The notes under the pieces were generated by a model, which saw nothing but the letters and a program-made list of their open reading frames with translations, had not been told where the DNA came from and did no database searches. Of a stretch of DNA of 64,000 nt, positions 1 to 7,145 are shown in pieces (position 1 is the first letter of the stretch; every line of letters starts with the position of its first letter). The stretch lies in contig CAJMSD010000002.1 of the NCBI GenBank assembly GCA_905215965.1, forward strand, positions 124,001 to 188,000, written 5' to 3'. The position numbers were made by a program, and so were the translations under genes. The stretch is from an uncultured bacterium. GTDB lineage: Bacteria; Bacillota; Clostridia; Oscillospirales; Ruminococcaceae.

Positions 1-384
1 AAACCCGAGAATACAGGTAACGGTCGAAAAGCGGTCGAAAACAAATTTCCCGTTTTTGGAAAGCCGGACCGTATACATCTTCCCTGCCCGATAGAGCTTC
101 TTTTTGAAAAAAGACTCGCACGGAAAAAGGCACGGTATTTCTGCTTTATCTATAAGATAATACGCTTTATTGAATCTGCCGTTCTCTTTTTTGGCGATCT
201 TAACGAATTCCGCCTTTAATTTTTTCGCAAGGAAAAGATTAAAAATGCAGTACGTAAACAGTGCGAACATTGCCAGAGCCGCCAAAACCGTCAGGGCAAA
301 AATTCCCAGCACTATAAATTCCGTTCCTACTCCGAGAACAGCGCACAGCACCATTATGATAACTATTACAAGCAGAATTTCCAA
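1..384 (-). CDS. Membrane-anchored hypothetical protein, 3' end outside window
   Basis: I do not recognise the family. The minus-strand frame stays open from a TTG at 384 to the window edge (128 codons). The N-terminus is strongly hydrophobic for about 45 residues, enough for one or two membrane segments, and is followed by a Lys/Arg-rich soluble part. The TTG at 384 has GGAG 9 nt upstream; an in-frame ATG at 393 directly abuts that GGAG and is therefore less likely. A consensus promoter lies just upstream. The plus-strand frame over the same bases is a shadow. Confidence 0.6.
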   Translation of the reverse strand, partial: MEILLVIVIIMVLCAVLGVGTEFIVLGIFALTVLAALAMFALFTYCIFNLFLAKKLKAEFVKIAKKENGRFNKAYYLIDKAEIPCLFPCESFFKKKLYRAGKMYTVRLSKNGKFVFDRFSTVTCILGF

Positions 385-409
385 GCGGATCATCTCCAAT
401 ATACAATTT

Positions 410-438
410 ATTATACCACATTTGAAGCATTTTGTCAA
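410..438 (-). promoter_or_regulatory. Sigma-A promoter of the partial membrane gene
   Basis: Read on the minus strand, TTGACA (433-438) is separated by exactly 17 nt from TATAAT (410-415). The -35 box overlaps the T-run of the cysK terminator, so the end of one transcript and the start of the next share bases. Confidence 0.8.
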
Positions 439-465
439 AAAAACCGTCCGCAAAAAAGCAGACGG
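436..465 (-). terminator. Rho-independent terminator of cysK
   Basis: On the minus strand an 8-bp stem (444-451 with 458-465, one G-U pair) and a six-T loop are followed by seven T residues. It lies about 20 nt after the cysK stop codon. Confidence 0.8.
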
Positions 466-486
466 AAAAATTTGTTTTTGACAGGC

Positions 487-1413
487 TTACTCGAAAAGCG
501 GCGTTGAAAAATATCTTTCAGCCGTATCAGGAAGCACGGTAACTACAGTCTTTCCCTCTCCGAGCTTTTCGGCAAGCTTCATAGCCGCAGCCACGTTTGT
601 GCCGCTTGATATTCCGCACATAATTCCCTCAAGGCGCGCAAGATCCTTCGCGGTCTGTATAGCTTCCTCGTCGGTAACGACGTAGATCTCGCTGTAGATA
701 TCCATATTCAGGTTTTCGGGAATAATGCCGTCGCCGATACCCATCTGGAGATGAGTTCCGATGTTTCCTCCCGCAAGGATAGCGGCGTTTTCAGGCTCGA
801 CCGCCCAGATCTCTATATCGGGATAAAGGGCTTTCAGAACCTCGCCTATACCGCTGATAGTTCCGCCCGTGCCGATACCCGAGCAAAAGCCGTGAATTTC
901 TCCGCCTATCTGTTCAAGTATTTCAAGTCCCGTATGATGCTTATGTACAAGCGGATTTGCCTTGTTTGCGAACTGCTGAGGAACATATACCTTTGGATTT
1001 TCCGCCTGCATACGAAGCGCGGTCTGTAAGCATTCGTCAATGCAGTCGCCGATATTTCCTGCATCGTGAACGAGAACGACCTCTGCGCCGTAGTGACGGA
1101 CGAGCTTTCTGCGCTCCTCGCTGACCGAATCGGGCATGATTATCACTGTTTTATAGCCGCGTACCGCTCCCACAAGAGCAAGACCGATGCCCTGATTGCC
1201 GCTTGTAGGCTCTACGATAACAGAGTCCTTGTCGATGAGACCCTGCCGCTCCGCGTCAAGGATCATATTGTAAGCTGTTCTTGTCTTGATAGAACCGCCG
1301 ACGTTAAGTCCCTCAAATTTCACAAGGACCTCTGAGCTTCCTTTTTTCACCATTCTGTTAAGACGGATTATCGGAGTATGACCGATAGCGTCAAGCACAT
1401 TGTTGTAAATCAT
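487..1413 (-). CDS. cysK: Cysteine synthase A (O-acetylserine sulfhydrylase)
   Basis: This PLP enzyme makes L-cysteine from O-acetylserine and sulfide in the cytosol. The 308-residue length is normal for CysK. Visible motifs are GGSIKTR around residue 43, whose Lys should form the Schiff base; TSGNQG, the substrate-binding loop; and GIGTGGTISG, which holds the PLP phosphate. SSGTN near the C-terminus fits the pyridine-nitrogen contact. The family usually has PGGSVKDR, so this is a slightly divergent version and could be a CysK-like sulfhydrylase of other specificity. GGAG stands 8 nt before the ATG. It has its own promoter and terminator, so it is monocistronic. No cysE is nearby. Confidence 0.88.
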   Translation of the reverse strand: MIYNNVLDAIGHTPIIRLNRMVKKGSSEVLVKFEGLNVGGSIKTRTAYNMILDAERQGLIDKDSVIVEPTSGNQGIGLALVGAVRGYKTVIIMPDSVSEERRKLVRHYGAEVVLVHDAGNIGDCIDECLQTALRMQAENPKVYVPQQFANKANPLVHKHHTGLEILEQIGGEIHGFCSGIGTGGTISGIGEVLKALYPDIEIWAVEPENAAILAGGNIGTHLQMGIGDGIIPENLNMDIYSEIYVVTDEEAIQTAKDLARLEGIMCGISSGTNVAAAMKLAEKLGEGKTVVTVLPDTAERYFSTPLFE

Positions 1414-1446
1414 ATTATTAACTCCAATAGAATTTGTTTTATGTTT

Positions 1447-1475
1447 ATTATACCATTATAGCAAAGAAATGTCAA
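1447..1475 (-). promoter_or_regulatory. cysK promoter
   Basis: Minus strand: TTGACA (1470-1475), 17-nt spacer, TATAAT (1447-1452). No T-box or S-box-like leader fits into the roughly 30-nt 5' untranslated region. Confidence 0.8.
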
Positions 1476-1503
1476 ATAATACCTGCTTCGCAAAATTTTC
1501 CGT

Positions 1504-1791
1504 TCAGATAAGCTTTGTCAGGAGAAATATCAGCGCGGCAAGCTTGGCAGCAAATATCAGCGGAACGGTTATATAAAACTTAGGCTTTCTTGTTTTATGG
1601 CGCAAGAGATACATACCTGTAAGCGCTCCGACAGTTCCGAACAGAGAAGCCGTGAGAAGCGCAGATTCAGGGATCCTCCACCTGTGTTTTATTGCCTTTC
1701 GCTTATCGGCTGCATAAAGCGCAAAGGAGATCAGGTTAAGAACCAATACCGCCGCGGCGATGAAGGCTTTGTCCGACAGCCATTCCTGCAT
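1504..1791 (-). CDS. DUF1294 family membrane protein
   Basis: A 95-residue integral membrane protein. It shows the DUF1294 signature: YAADKRKA after the first hydrophobic segment, then RIPE, then GxxGALxGMYLLRHKTRKPKF. About three membrane segments are visible (residues 10-28, 43-62, 72-92). The molecular role of the family is not known. It stands alone between cysK and the receiver-GGDEF gene. The length equals the usual family length, so it is probably intact. Confidence 0.8.
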   Translation of the reverse strand: MQEWLSDKAFIAAAVLVLNLISFALYAADKRKAIKHRWRIPESALLTASLFGTVGALTGMYLLRHKTRKPKFYITVPLIFAAKLAALIFLLTKLI

Positions 1792-1843
1792 ATTATCACC
1801 TCGTTAATAAAAAGGGCGGCACAAAGCCGCCAAATAAAGTATA

Positions 1844-2650
1844 TCAGACTGCACGGCTGAGCTGACGTATATCGTAATGAAGCTCAAAGGAATCGTCGTC
1901 GCATTCGCCGTAAAAGTTGTTCACAATACGGTTTGCGACAAGATGTCCGCCGTCGTCATCGGTATCCATAAGCATTATCACGATCTGGTTTTTGCTGCAC
2001 ACGGAAGAGATATCGCCTTTTCTCAGACAGATCTGAACCGCTTTTGAAAGAGTTTTCATTATTTCCGATTCGCTTACAAAAGCTTTGTCCTTAAAGCCGG
2101 TCAGAGTCATTATGAGTATCTGGACGCTTTTGCAGTTTCTTTCAAGACCGCGTCTTACAAATCGGCATATACTTGTGAAGTCCTTTTCCTTGACAAGAAA
2201 GCCTCCCCTGCCAATTTTTTGCTCGGAGACCATATCAATAAGCTCGTCTATATCCAGAAAGCGTTCGTTCATACACGCTTCGGCACAAGCACCGGCGGCA
2301 GCAGCCGAAAGCAGACGTTTTTCGATAAGCTCGCTGCAAAGCGGAAGATGAATAAGGTCGTCAGCTCCGAGAGAGCAAAGCTGAGCTTGAAGCTTGCAGT
2401 CGTTTGAAGCGGTCACAGCCACAACAGGTATATATTTAAGAGCATCGTTACTCTTTATCGCACACAGCGTTTCAGCGGCAGGAATACCCGCACAATCAGC
2501 ATTTACAGCTATGACATCCGGAGCTGTTTCATCGACAGCCGAAGCAGCCCCCTGAACGCCTTCGAATATATTGACAAAAAGTCTGTCCGATAAACCGCTG
2601 CCAAGACACGTCGAATCGTTATCCTTATCGATCAAAAATACCCGTTTCAC
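1844..2650 (-). CDS. Degenerate receiver plus degenerate GGDEF-like signalling protein
   Basis: Residues 1-120 look like a response-regulator receiver fold, with an acidic pair after the first strand (LIDKDND) and a Thr in VVAVTAS. The usual phospho-acceptor strand reads VIAVNADCAG, so the Asp is displaced or lost. Residues 140-265 resemble a GGDEF domain fold, with LRKGD and VIMLMDTDDDGG, but the GG[D/E]EF active-site loop is replaced by CSKNQI, so cyclase activity is not expected. I chose the GTG at 2650 because GAGG lies 7 nt upstream; the TTG 18 nt earlier has no such site. It is probably a protein-interaction or nucleotide-sensing regulator. Confidence 0.55.
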   Translation of the reverse strand: MKRVFLIDKDNDSTCLGSGLSDRLFVNIFEGVQGAASAVDETAPDVIAVNADCAGIPAAETLCAIKSNDALKYIPVVAVTASNDCKLQAQLCSLGADDLIHLPLCSELIEKRLLSAAAAGACAEACMNERFLDIDELIDMVSEQKIGRGGFLVKEKDFTSICRFVRRGLERNCKSVQILIMTLTGFKDKAFVSESEIMKTLSKAVQICLRKGDISSVCSKNQIVIMLMDTDDDGGHLVANRIVNNFYGECDDDSFELHYDIRQLSRAV

Positions 2651-2710
2651 CGTAATACCTCTTTTCAAAAAATATATTTACATTCGGCGCAAATTTATTT
2701 CAGCGTCGAG

Positions 2711-3631
2711 CTATTCCGAAAAATTCGGAGCTTCTTGTTCACCAATGATAAACGGAACGGCACACTTGCAGTTTTCGATAGTATTTACCGACAGTTCTCC
2801 GCCATATTCTCCGTCGCGCGTCCAAGTTATCGGTTCATCGCTCAGTGAGGTAAACGTTATTTTATCCGTTTTGAAAAAGCGGATATATTCCTTATCGATT
2901 TCCTCGGTTATATTCAAAAGAGAATGGACGATATTCTGGAGCTGCAAAACGGTTTTCGGCTTTTTGATAAGAGTTACCTCGAACTGACCGTCGTCAAGGA
3001 GAAAATCACTGAGTGACAAAAGTCCTGCAACCGAAGATGAATTGGTGACCATGCCGAAAATAAAATCATCTTCAATAATATTATTGCCGTATTCGATTCG
3101 CATTCTTTTAGAGCGCAGACTTGAAAGCTGAGTAAGACAGTTCAGAATATAGGCGGCATGGCCCAAAAGATTCTTTACCTGCTGAGAAGTCTCATAGGTA
3201 ACGCTGGTAAAAGCTCCGAAAGCGACGATATACGAAAAAAATTCGTCGTTGAAGTGACCGACGTCGCCAAGCTTCACCTTACCGTTGATTATCCATTCAG
3301 CAGCCGGAACGATACCCTTTGGTATACCTAGCGTTTTTGCAAAATCATTGGTAGAGCCTGTAGGAATATAGCCGATAGGAATAATTCGGCTGCTGTTCAT
3401 AAGACCGTTAAGGCATTGACTCAGCGTGCCGTCTCCTCCCGCGCATACGATAAGGTCAAAGCCGTTCTCAGCCGCATATTTGGCAGACAGGGCAGCATCG
3501 TCGCTGTTTTGAGTGGGATGAGCGGTAACTTCATATCCTGCTTTTGTAAAAGCGTTTATAATATCTCCGAGAGAACTGCTCACAACAGCTTTTCCGGATA
3601 CGAGGTTAAAAACAAAATACAGCTTTTTCAT
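2711..3631 (-). CDS. Diacylglycerol kinase family lipid kinase (DagK/YegS/BmrU type)
   Basis: The product belongs to the soluble lipid-kinase family that uses ATP to phosphorylate diacylglycerol or a related lipid at the membrane face. Residues 1-130 form the catalytic domain: an N-terminal FNLVSGKA-type phosphate loop, the hallmark GGDGTL near residue 67, and PTGSTNDFA near 90. The C-terminal half is the beta-rich lipid-binding domain. At 306 residues it is full length. GGAG is 9 nt before the ATG and a promoter is directly upstream, so it is probably transcribed alone. DagK, which recycles DAG from lipoteichoic acid synthesis, is the likeliest role, but the substrate cannot be read from sequence. 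Confidence 0.82.
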   Translation of the reverse strand: MKKLYFVFNLVSGKAVVSSSLGDIINAFTKAGYEVTAHPTQNSDDAALSAKYAAENGFDLIVCAGGDGTLSQCLNGLMNSSRIIPIGYIPTGSTNDFAKTLGIPKGIVPAAEWIINGKVKLGDVGHFNDEFFSYIVAFGAFTSVTYETSQQVKNLLGHAAYILNCLTQLSSLRSKRMRIEYGNNIIEDDFIFGMVTNSSSVAGLLSLSDFLLDDGQFEVTLIKKPKTVLQLQNIVHSLLNITEEIDKEYIRFFKTDKITFTSLSDEPITWTRDGEYGGELSVNTIENCKCAVPFIIGEQEAPNFSE

Positions 3632-3674
3632 AAAGATTTTCTCCGTAAAAATAAAATAGAGTTCTTATACTTTC

Positions 3675-3703
3675 ATTATACAAATATTTCCGATAAATTT
3701 CAA
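3675..3703 (-). promoter_or_regulatory. Promoter of the lipid kinase gene
   Basis: Minus strand: TTGAAA (3698-3703), 17 nt, TATAAT (3675-3680). Confidence 0.75.
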
Positions 3704-3747
3704 GTGTTTCCTATAATAATTAAAATAAAAAAATATATATATAGGTA

Positions 3748-3776
3748 TTGACATTCATAAGAATTCGGTGTATAAT
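3748..3776 (+). promoter_or_regulatory. Promoter of tRNA-Gln
   Basis: TTGACA (3748-3753), 17 nt, TATAAT (3771-3776), with the mature tRNA start 32 nt downstream of the -10 box. Confidence 0.85.
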
Positions 3777-3807
3777 AATAAAGCTGAGTGCAATAGTGCT
3801 TATATAT

Positions 3808-3883
3808 TGGGGTGTCGCCAAGTGGTAAGGCAGCGGACTCTGACTCCGTTATTCCGAGGGTTCAAATCCTTCCACCCCAACCA
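3808..3883 (+). tRNA. tRNA-Gln (anticodon CUG)
   Basis: A 76-nt cloverleaf with encoded CCA. The acceptor stem is UGGGGUG with CACCCCA, starting with the U1 typical of tRNA-Gln. The D stem is GCC/GGC, the anticodon stem GCGGA/UCCGU encloses loop CUCUGAC (anticodon CUG, codon CAG), and the T-arm is GAGGG-UUCAAAU-CCUUC. Discriminator is A. It has its own promoter and terminator. It lies immediately before the mobilizable-element genes, and tRNA 3' ends are common integration targets, but I found no second copy of this 3' end in the window. Confidence 0.93.
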
Positions 3884-3913
3884 TGATGGCATAACAAAAT
3901 TGATGACATGCCC

Positions 3914-3941
3914 AAAAAAGCCCGAAATATCGGGCTTTTTT
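3914..3941 (+). terminator. Terminator after tRNA-Gln
   Basis: A 12-bp stem of A6-GCCCGA paired with TCGGGC-T6 around a four-base loop. It is symmetrical and could act on both strands. Confidence 0.85.
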
Positions 3942-3949
3942 GCTACCCA

Positions 3950-4369
3950 AATCTCGAAAATTTTACTTCAATTTTCATAGATGACATTGGGCTGTTTTAG
4001 CCATGTGTAAGGATTTGAACTCTCAAAAGGGCAGATTCAGTCCCCTCTAAAGGTCGAAATACAGGCAAATATCAATTTTCTCGGCAAAAAATAGTATACA
4101 AAGTTTCGGACTCGGTTTTAGTGGCTTTCACGAAATGTGAAAACACTGGAATCGAGTCCTTTTTTGTTTCCTCAAAAACCAAGTGATAGAAAACCTATCA
4201 GCGATTTGTGAGCCGTTTTTAACGACATCGGTGGCAGGTCGGGAAACTACACCACTGAGAGCAAATAAAGCCGCTGTGAACGATTTTTGAGCCTCCTGTG
4301 GCAGATACATAGAAAGCAGATCACGCCTGCTGTCTATGGAATAATTCTGTCAGAACAGGAGGAAAACAA
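3950..4369. other. Gene-free stretch with a long imperfect hairpin
   Basis: I see no gene here. The notable structure is 4108-4166: GGACTCG pairs with CGAGTCC, with inner pairs AGTG/CACT and TCAC/GTGA, followed on the plus strand by a run of six T, so it could terminate transcription or be a folded RNA. The 61-codon minus-strand frame at 4128-4310 has no ribosome binding site and runs through this hairpin, so I do not call it. Confidence 0.45.
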
Positions 4370-4467
4370 ATGAACAAATTCTACATCCGCAGGAAGTTCA
4401 GGACAAGATAAACGAGCTACATGAGACTACAACAGAAGCGACCGCAGAAGGAACTACAGGAGGATAA
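4370..4467 (+). pseudogene. Small frameshifted element gene
   Basis: An ATG at 4370 with AGGAGG 5-6 nt upstream opens a frame that stops after 13 codons. Moving by one base gives an uninterrupted Glu/Thr-rich end (QDKINELHETTTEA near the 3' end) that stops at a TAA overlapping a start codon of the next gene (TAATG at 4465-4469). The good initiation site, the coding-like second frame and the coupling together suggest a one-base loss in a short gene. The family is unknown. It would be the first gene of the element operon. Confidence 0.35.
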
Positions 4468-4472
4468 TGCGT

Positions 4473-4928
4473 ATGAAAATAAATCTTAAATCGGCGGACA
4501 AGAGTGAAGAAAAGCTCTTCTACGCCTGTGATGAGGAAGATATTGTGATATCGAAGATTGGTCATATGAGGCTCGACTTCGGTAACGGCAGGCAATTCTA
4601 TGGAACATGGTTCAGCGGCAATGACGAGCTGAACGACGAGGACTTCAAGGCTGAGTTCAATGAGGTGACAAAAATTCTGCGTTCAGATCTGCTCAAGGAC
4701 AGGTCTGCTATGGATAAGTTTATCCGTGAGCACCCGTCACTTGATCTCGGCAGCCGCGGCAACGGATACAAAGTACAGACGGACGAGCATACCTACTATC
4801 TGCGGTGCAAGCCGCAGCCAGGAGACTATGACTGTTACTGCTTCTGCTATGAGCGTGAGCTGCTGGAACAGGCTATAGTTGAGGATATAGCTGAAGAAGA
4901 AAAAATAGGAATGGAGATGAATACATGA
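4473..4928 (+). CDS. Unrecognised mobile-element accessory protein
   Basis: A 151-residue, acidic protein that I cannot assign. The AGGAGG at 4458-4463 is 9 nt before the ATG at 4473 and only 3 nt before the ATG at 4467, so I favour 4473. The C-terminal half is rich in Tyr and Cys (YYLRCKPQPGDYDCYCFCYE). Four cysteines within 18 residues could bind a metal, although no standard zinc-finger spacing is seen. Its stop overlaps the next start as ATGA, so it is translationally coupled to the ArdA-like gene. Confidence 0.6.
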   Translation: MKINLKSADKSEEKLFYACDEEDIVISKIGHMRLDFGNGRQFYGTWFSGNDELNDEDFKAEFNEVTKILRSDLLKDRSAMDKFIREHPSLDLGSRGNGYKVQTDEHTYYLRCKPQPGDYDCYCFCYERELLEQAIVEDIAEEEKIGMEMNT

Positions 4929-6121
4929 CAGTAACACTTAGATATGGAGATATGGAAGTTCGGTGGGGACTGCCTGTTTCCGCAATGAACGTGCAGGATA
5001 TCCTCGACAGGATGAACGTGCAAAGCGGCAGAGAGATCGAGTATAAGTTCTCAAATTATGATTTGATTGACCTTCCAGCAAGCTGCCTTGACAAATGGAA
5101 GAAGGCTGATATTTATAAGCTGAATGTATTCGCAGAACGTTTTGAGCGTCTCGAGGGATACCAGAAAGCAGGCTTCAAGAGTGTGCTTATGAGAAATCCT
5201 GACAGCAGCATAGACGATATGATAGCGATGACCTATGGTATTGATTGCATACCTGTGTATCCGGCAAAGAATTATGCTGAAATCGGTGAGATAGCTGTTG
5301 ACAATGAAATGCTGCCCGAAATTGAGAAGTGTCCTGATGAGGTAATAGGGCTTCTGGACTATGAAAAAGTTGGCAAGCTACTTGCCGAAAGAGATGGTGG
5401 CATATTCGTTGACGGTTATTACTGTATGCCTGACAGCTACGAAGAACCTGATATATCGCTAAACATAAAAGTGCCTGAGAAACGTTTTTTCAGGATACTT
5501 GTAACCCCTGTTGCTCAGAAAAGTGAATATGGACGCTATCTTTACCTCCCCGAAGATCTGAAAAGACTGAATGATTTTGCCAAGGAATGGAACACCACTC
5601 CTGAGCAAATGCACTATTCGGTTGTCGAATGTGTGCTTCCCAATATCACGGATGCGCTATATAATGAGTCAGATTGGGTGGATGATATGATAGCACTATC
5701 CGAGCATCTCACAGGTATGTCTAAGGCTCAGATCGTAAAACTGAAAGCAATCATGGAGGCGGAGAATATCCGGACTTTCTCTGGAGCGAGAGCAGCTATC
5801 GACCGTCTGAATGAATACGACTTCGATCCGATAATACAGGACGAGAGCCAGTACGGTAAGGTATACGCCTGCCGAGTCTTCCCAACAAACTTCGACTGGA
5901 GCATACTCGAAGGATGTGAGATGCATGACTTCGGAAAGCAGGTGCTCAGTCGTAAGCATGGAGAGCTTACTGAGTACGGTATACTCTCCGGCAGAGGTCA
6001 GAAACTCTATACTACGCTGACTGCTGAGCCTGAGACAATAGAAGAAGCAGAGAAGTTAACCGAGGACGAGTCCGAGACAGAAGATGAGTCTGAGGAAATG
6101 AGTATGGGAGGAATATCATGA
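4925..6121 (+). CDS. ArdA-like antirestriction protein
   Basis: A 398-residue acidic protein. ArdA proteins mimic B-form DNA and block type I restriction enzymes as an element enters a new host. Two ArdA-type signatures are seen: LLDYEKVGKLLAERDGGIF-type text near residue 145, preceded by an IDDMIAMTYGID-type helix, and a degenerate copy near residue 345 (HDFGKQ...HGELTEYGI). The N- and C-terminal tails are very acidic (TEDESETEDESEE). It is longer than classical ArdA (about 165 residues), which fits a two-repeat version. It overlaps both neighbours by ATGA, so the three genes form one operon. The assignment is from motif memory and is moderate. Confidence 0.5.
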   Translation: MTVTLRYGDMEVRWGLPVSAMNVQDILDRMNVQSGREIEYKFSNYDLIDLPASCLDKWKKADIYKLNVFAERFERLEGYQKAGFKSVLMRNPDSSIDDMIAMTYGIDCIPVYPAKNYAEIGEIAVDNEMLPEIEKCPDEVIGLLDYEKVGKLLAERDGGIFVDGYYCMPDSYEEPDISLNIKVPEKRFFRILVTPVAQKSEYGRYLYLPEDLKRLNDFAKEWNTTPEQMHYSVVECVLPNITDALYNESDWVDDMIALSEHLTGMSKAQIVKLKAIMEAENIRTFSGARAAIDRLNEYDFDPIIQDESQYGKVYACRVFPTNFDWSILEGCEMHDFGKQVLSRKHGELTEYGILSGRGQKLYTTLTAEPETIEEAEKLTEDESETEDESEEMSMGGIS

Positions 6122-6345
6122 AGAGATCAATAACAGTACAGATACCCGAAGAAAAGCTGTCGGCGATAGAGATGTACCTTGAGCAGAAGAACACGACACT
6201 TGCAGCGGAGCTCGACAAGCAGGTCGAGCAAATCTACTCAAAGGTAGTGCCACAGAATGTCAGAGAGTACATCGAACTGACAGCAAAGCAGCAGATACGC
6301 AGACCTCGCAGGTCCGTAGACAGCACACCGAAGCCCGAAGAGTAA
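6118..6345 (+). CDS. DUF6103 family protein
   Basis: A 75-residue basic protein with the DUF6103 pattern: ITVQIPEEKLSAIEMYLEQK, a beta strand then helix as in ribbon-helix-helix folds, followed by L-x-KQVEQIYSKVVPQNVREYIE. DUF6103 genes are frequent beside relaxase genes in Clostridia. A DNA-binding role in the relaxosome or element regulation is an inference. It overlaps the ArdA-like gene by ATGA and directly precedes the candidate oriT. Confidence 0.7.
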   Translation: MKRSITVQIPEEKLSAIEMYLEQKNTTLAAELDKQVEQIYSKVVPQNVREYIELTAKQQIRRPRRSVDSTPKPEE

Positions 6346-6600
6346 CTCGCCCCATGTCGCACGAAAATGCGCTGTGTGCGATTTTGTGCGGCACGGTCGG
6401 GAAAGGATACCACCTCGGGAGAGCCGAGCCGTTTTCGGGCGGTTTTGGCGGCGGTCTGAAACAGCGGTTTCGGATAGCTTCCGAGGGTGGTTTTTGGGTT
6501 GCAGGTAAAAGGCTGGCGTCAAAGCGCCAGCCATTCCACAGCGGACCGGCAAAGCCGACCGCATTTTCGAGCTTTTCAGAATTTAACGATTGGAGTCAAA
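6346..6600 (+). other. Candidate origin of transfer (oriT) region
   Basis: A gene-free, visibly GC-richer stretch between DUF6103 and the relaxosome/relaxase genes. It contains several inverted repeats: GGCTGGCG/CGCCAGCC at about 6512-6533, GCGG-accggcaaagccga-CCGC at about 6541-6562, and shorter TGTGCG/CGCACA-type motifs near 6360-6395. Position and repeat content are what oriT sites show in mobilizable elements. No nic site can be fixed by eye. Confidence 0.45.
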
Positions 6601-6620
6601 ATGAAAGTTGGTGAAAAATC

Positions 6621-7094
6621 TTGGAGTCAAATAATACAAAAGGCAAGAAAAACAGCAGTGATTCGGAAAATTTTGATGGAGTCACCGCCTCTAAAATTAA
6701 GTTTCCGCTGTACATCTATCCGGAAACAATGAAAACGGTCAATAGTCTGTACAAGGCTGACTGCTGTCCTACCAAAACTGAGTTCATGGAAAAAGCAATT
6801 CGTTTTTACTGTGCTCATCTTATGCAAAACAAGCCTGAACTAACCGAGTATCTTGCACCGCAGGTAGGTACGATAGTTGACGGAATTATAAAAGGGACAG
6901 AGCAGCGGTTATCCCGTGCCATATTCAAGTTAGCTGTAGAGGTTGGAGTGCAGACCCATATGCTTGCAGCTATCAATGATATTGATGATACGACGCTCTT
7001 CAAACTTCGTGATATGGTCACGGACGAGGTCAGACGCATAAACGGTATAATAAACTTTGAAAGTGCTGTGAGATATCAGCGGAGTGAGGAATAA
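6621..7094 (+). CDS. Relaxosome accessory protein, possibly ribbon-helix-helix type
   Basis: A 157-residue protein starting at TTG 6621 (no ATG in frame for 100 nt). Residues 25-70 read as strand then helices (KIKFPLYIYPETMKTVNSLYKADCCPTKTEFMEKAIRFYCAHL), a pattern like CopG/MobC-type DNA-binding proteins that bring the relaxase to oriT. The rest is helical. An ATG at 6601 in another frame has a good GGAG but its frame gives an unlikely protein; a sequencing or real frameshift near the start cannot be excluded. It sits 50 nt before the relaxase gene and is probably co-transcribed with it. Confidence 0.55.
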   Translation: MESNNTKGKKNSSDSENFDGVTASKIKFPLYIYPETMKTVNSLYKADCCPTKTEFMEKAIRFYCAHLMQNKPELTEYLAPQVGTIVDGIIKGTEQRLSRAIFKLAVEVGVQTHMLAAINDIDDTTLFKLRDMVTDEVRRINGIINFESAVRYQRSEE

Positions 7095-7099
7095 ATAAA

Positions 7100-7120
7100 A
7101 GCGCTGTTTGATACAGCGCT
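7100..7120 (+). promoter_or_regulatory. Perfect hairpin before the relaxase gene
   Basis: AGCGCTGT and ACAGCGCT form an 8-bp stem around a five-base loop, 25 nt before the relaxase start. No T-run follows, so it is more likely an operator or a translational control hairpin than a terminator. Confidence 0.5.
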
Positions 7121-7145
7121 ATACATATATCATGGAGGTGAGAGT

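Noticed and set aside
3808..3883. tRNA-Gln as attachment site of the adjacent mobilizable module
   Set aside because: I found no second copy of its 3' end in the window and no integrase next to it; the adjacency alone is not enough.
4128..4310. A 60-codon minus-strand frame before the mobilizable-element genes
   Set aside because: It runs through a long hairpin, has no ribosome binding site and resembles no family.
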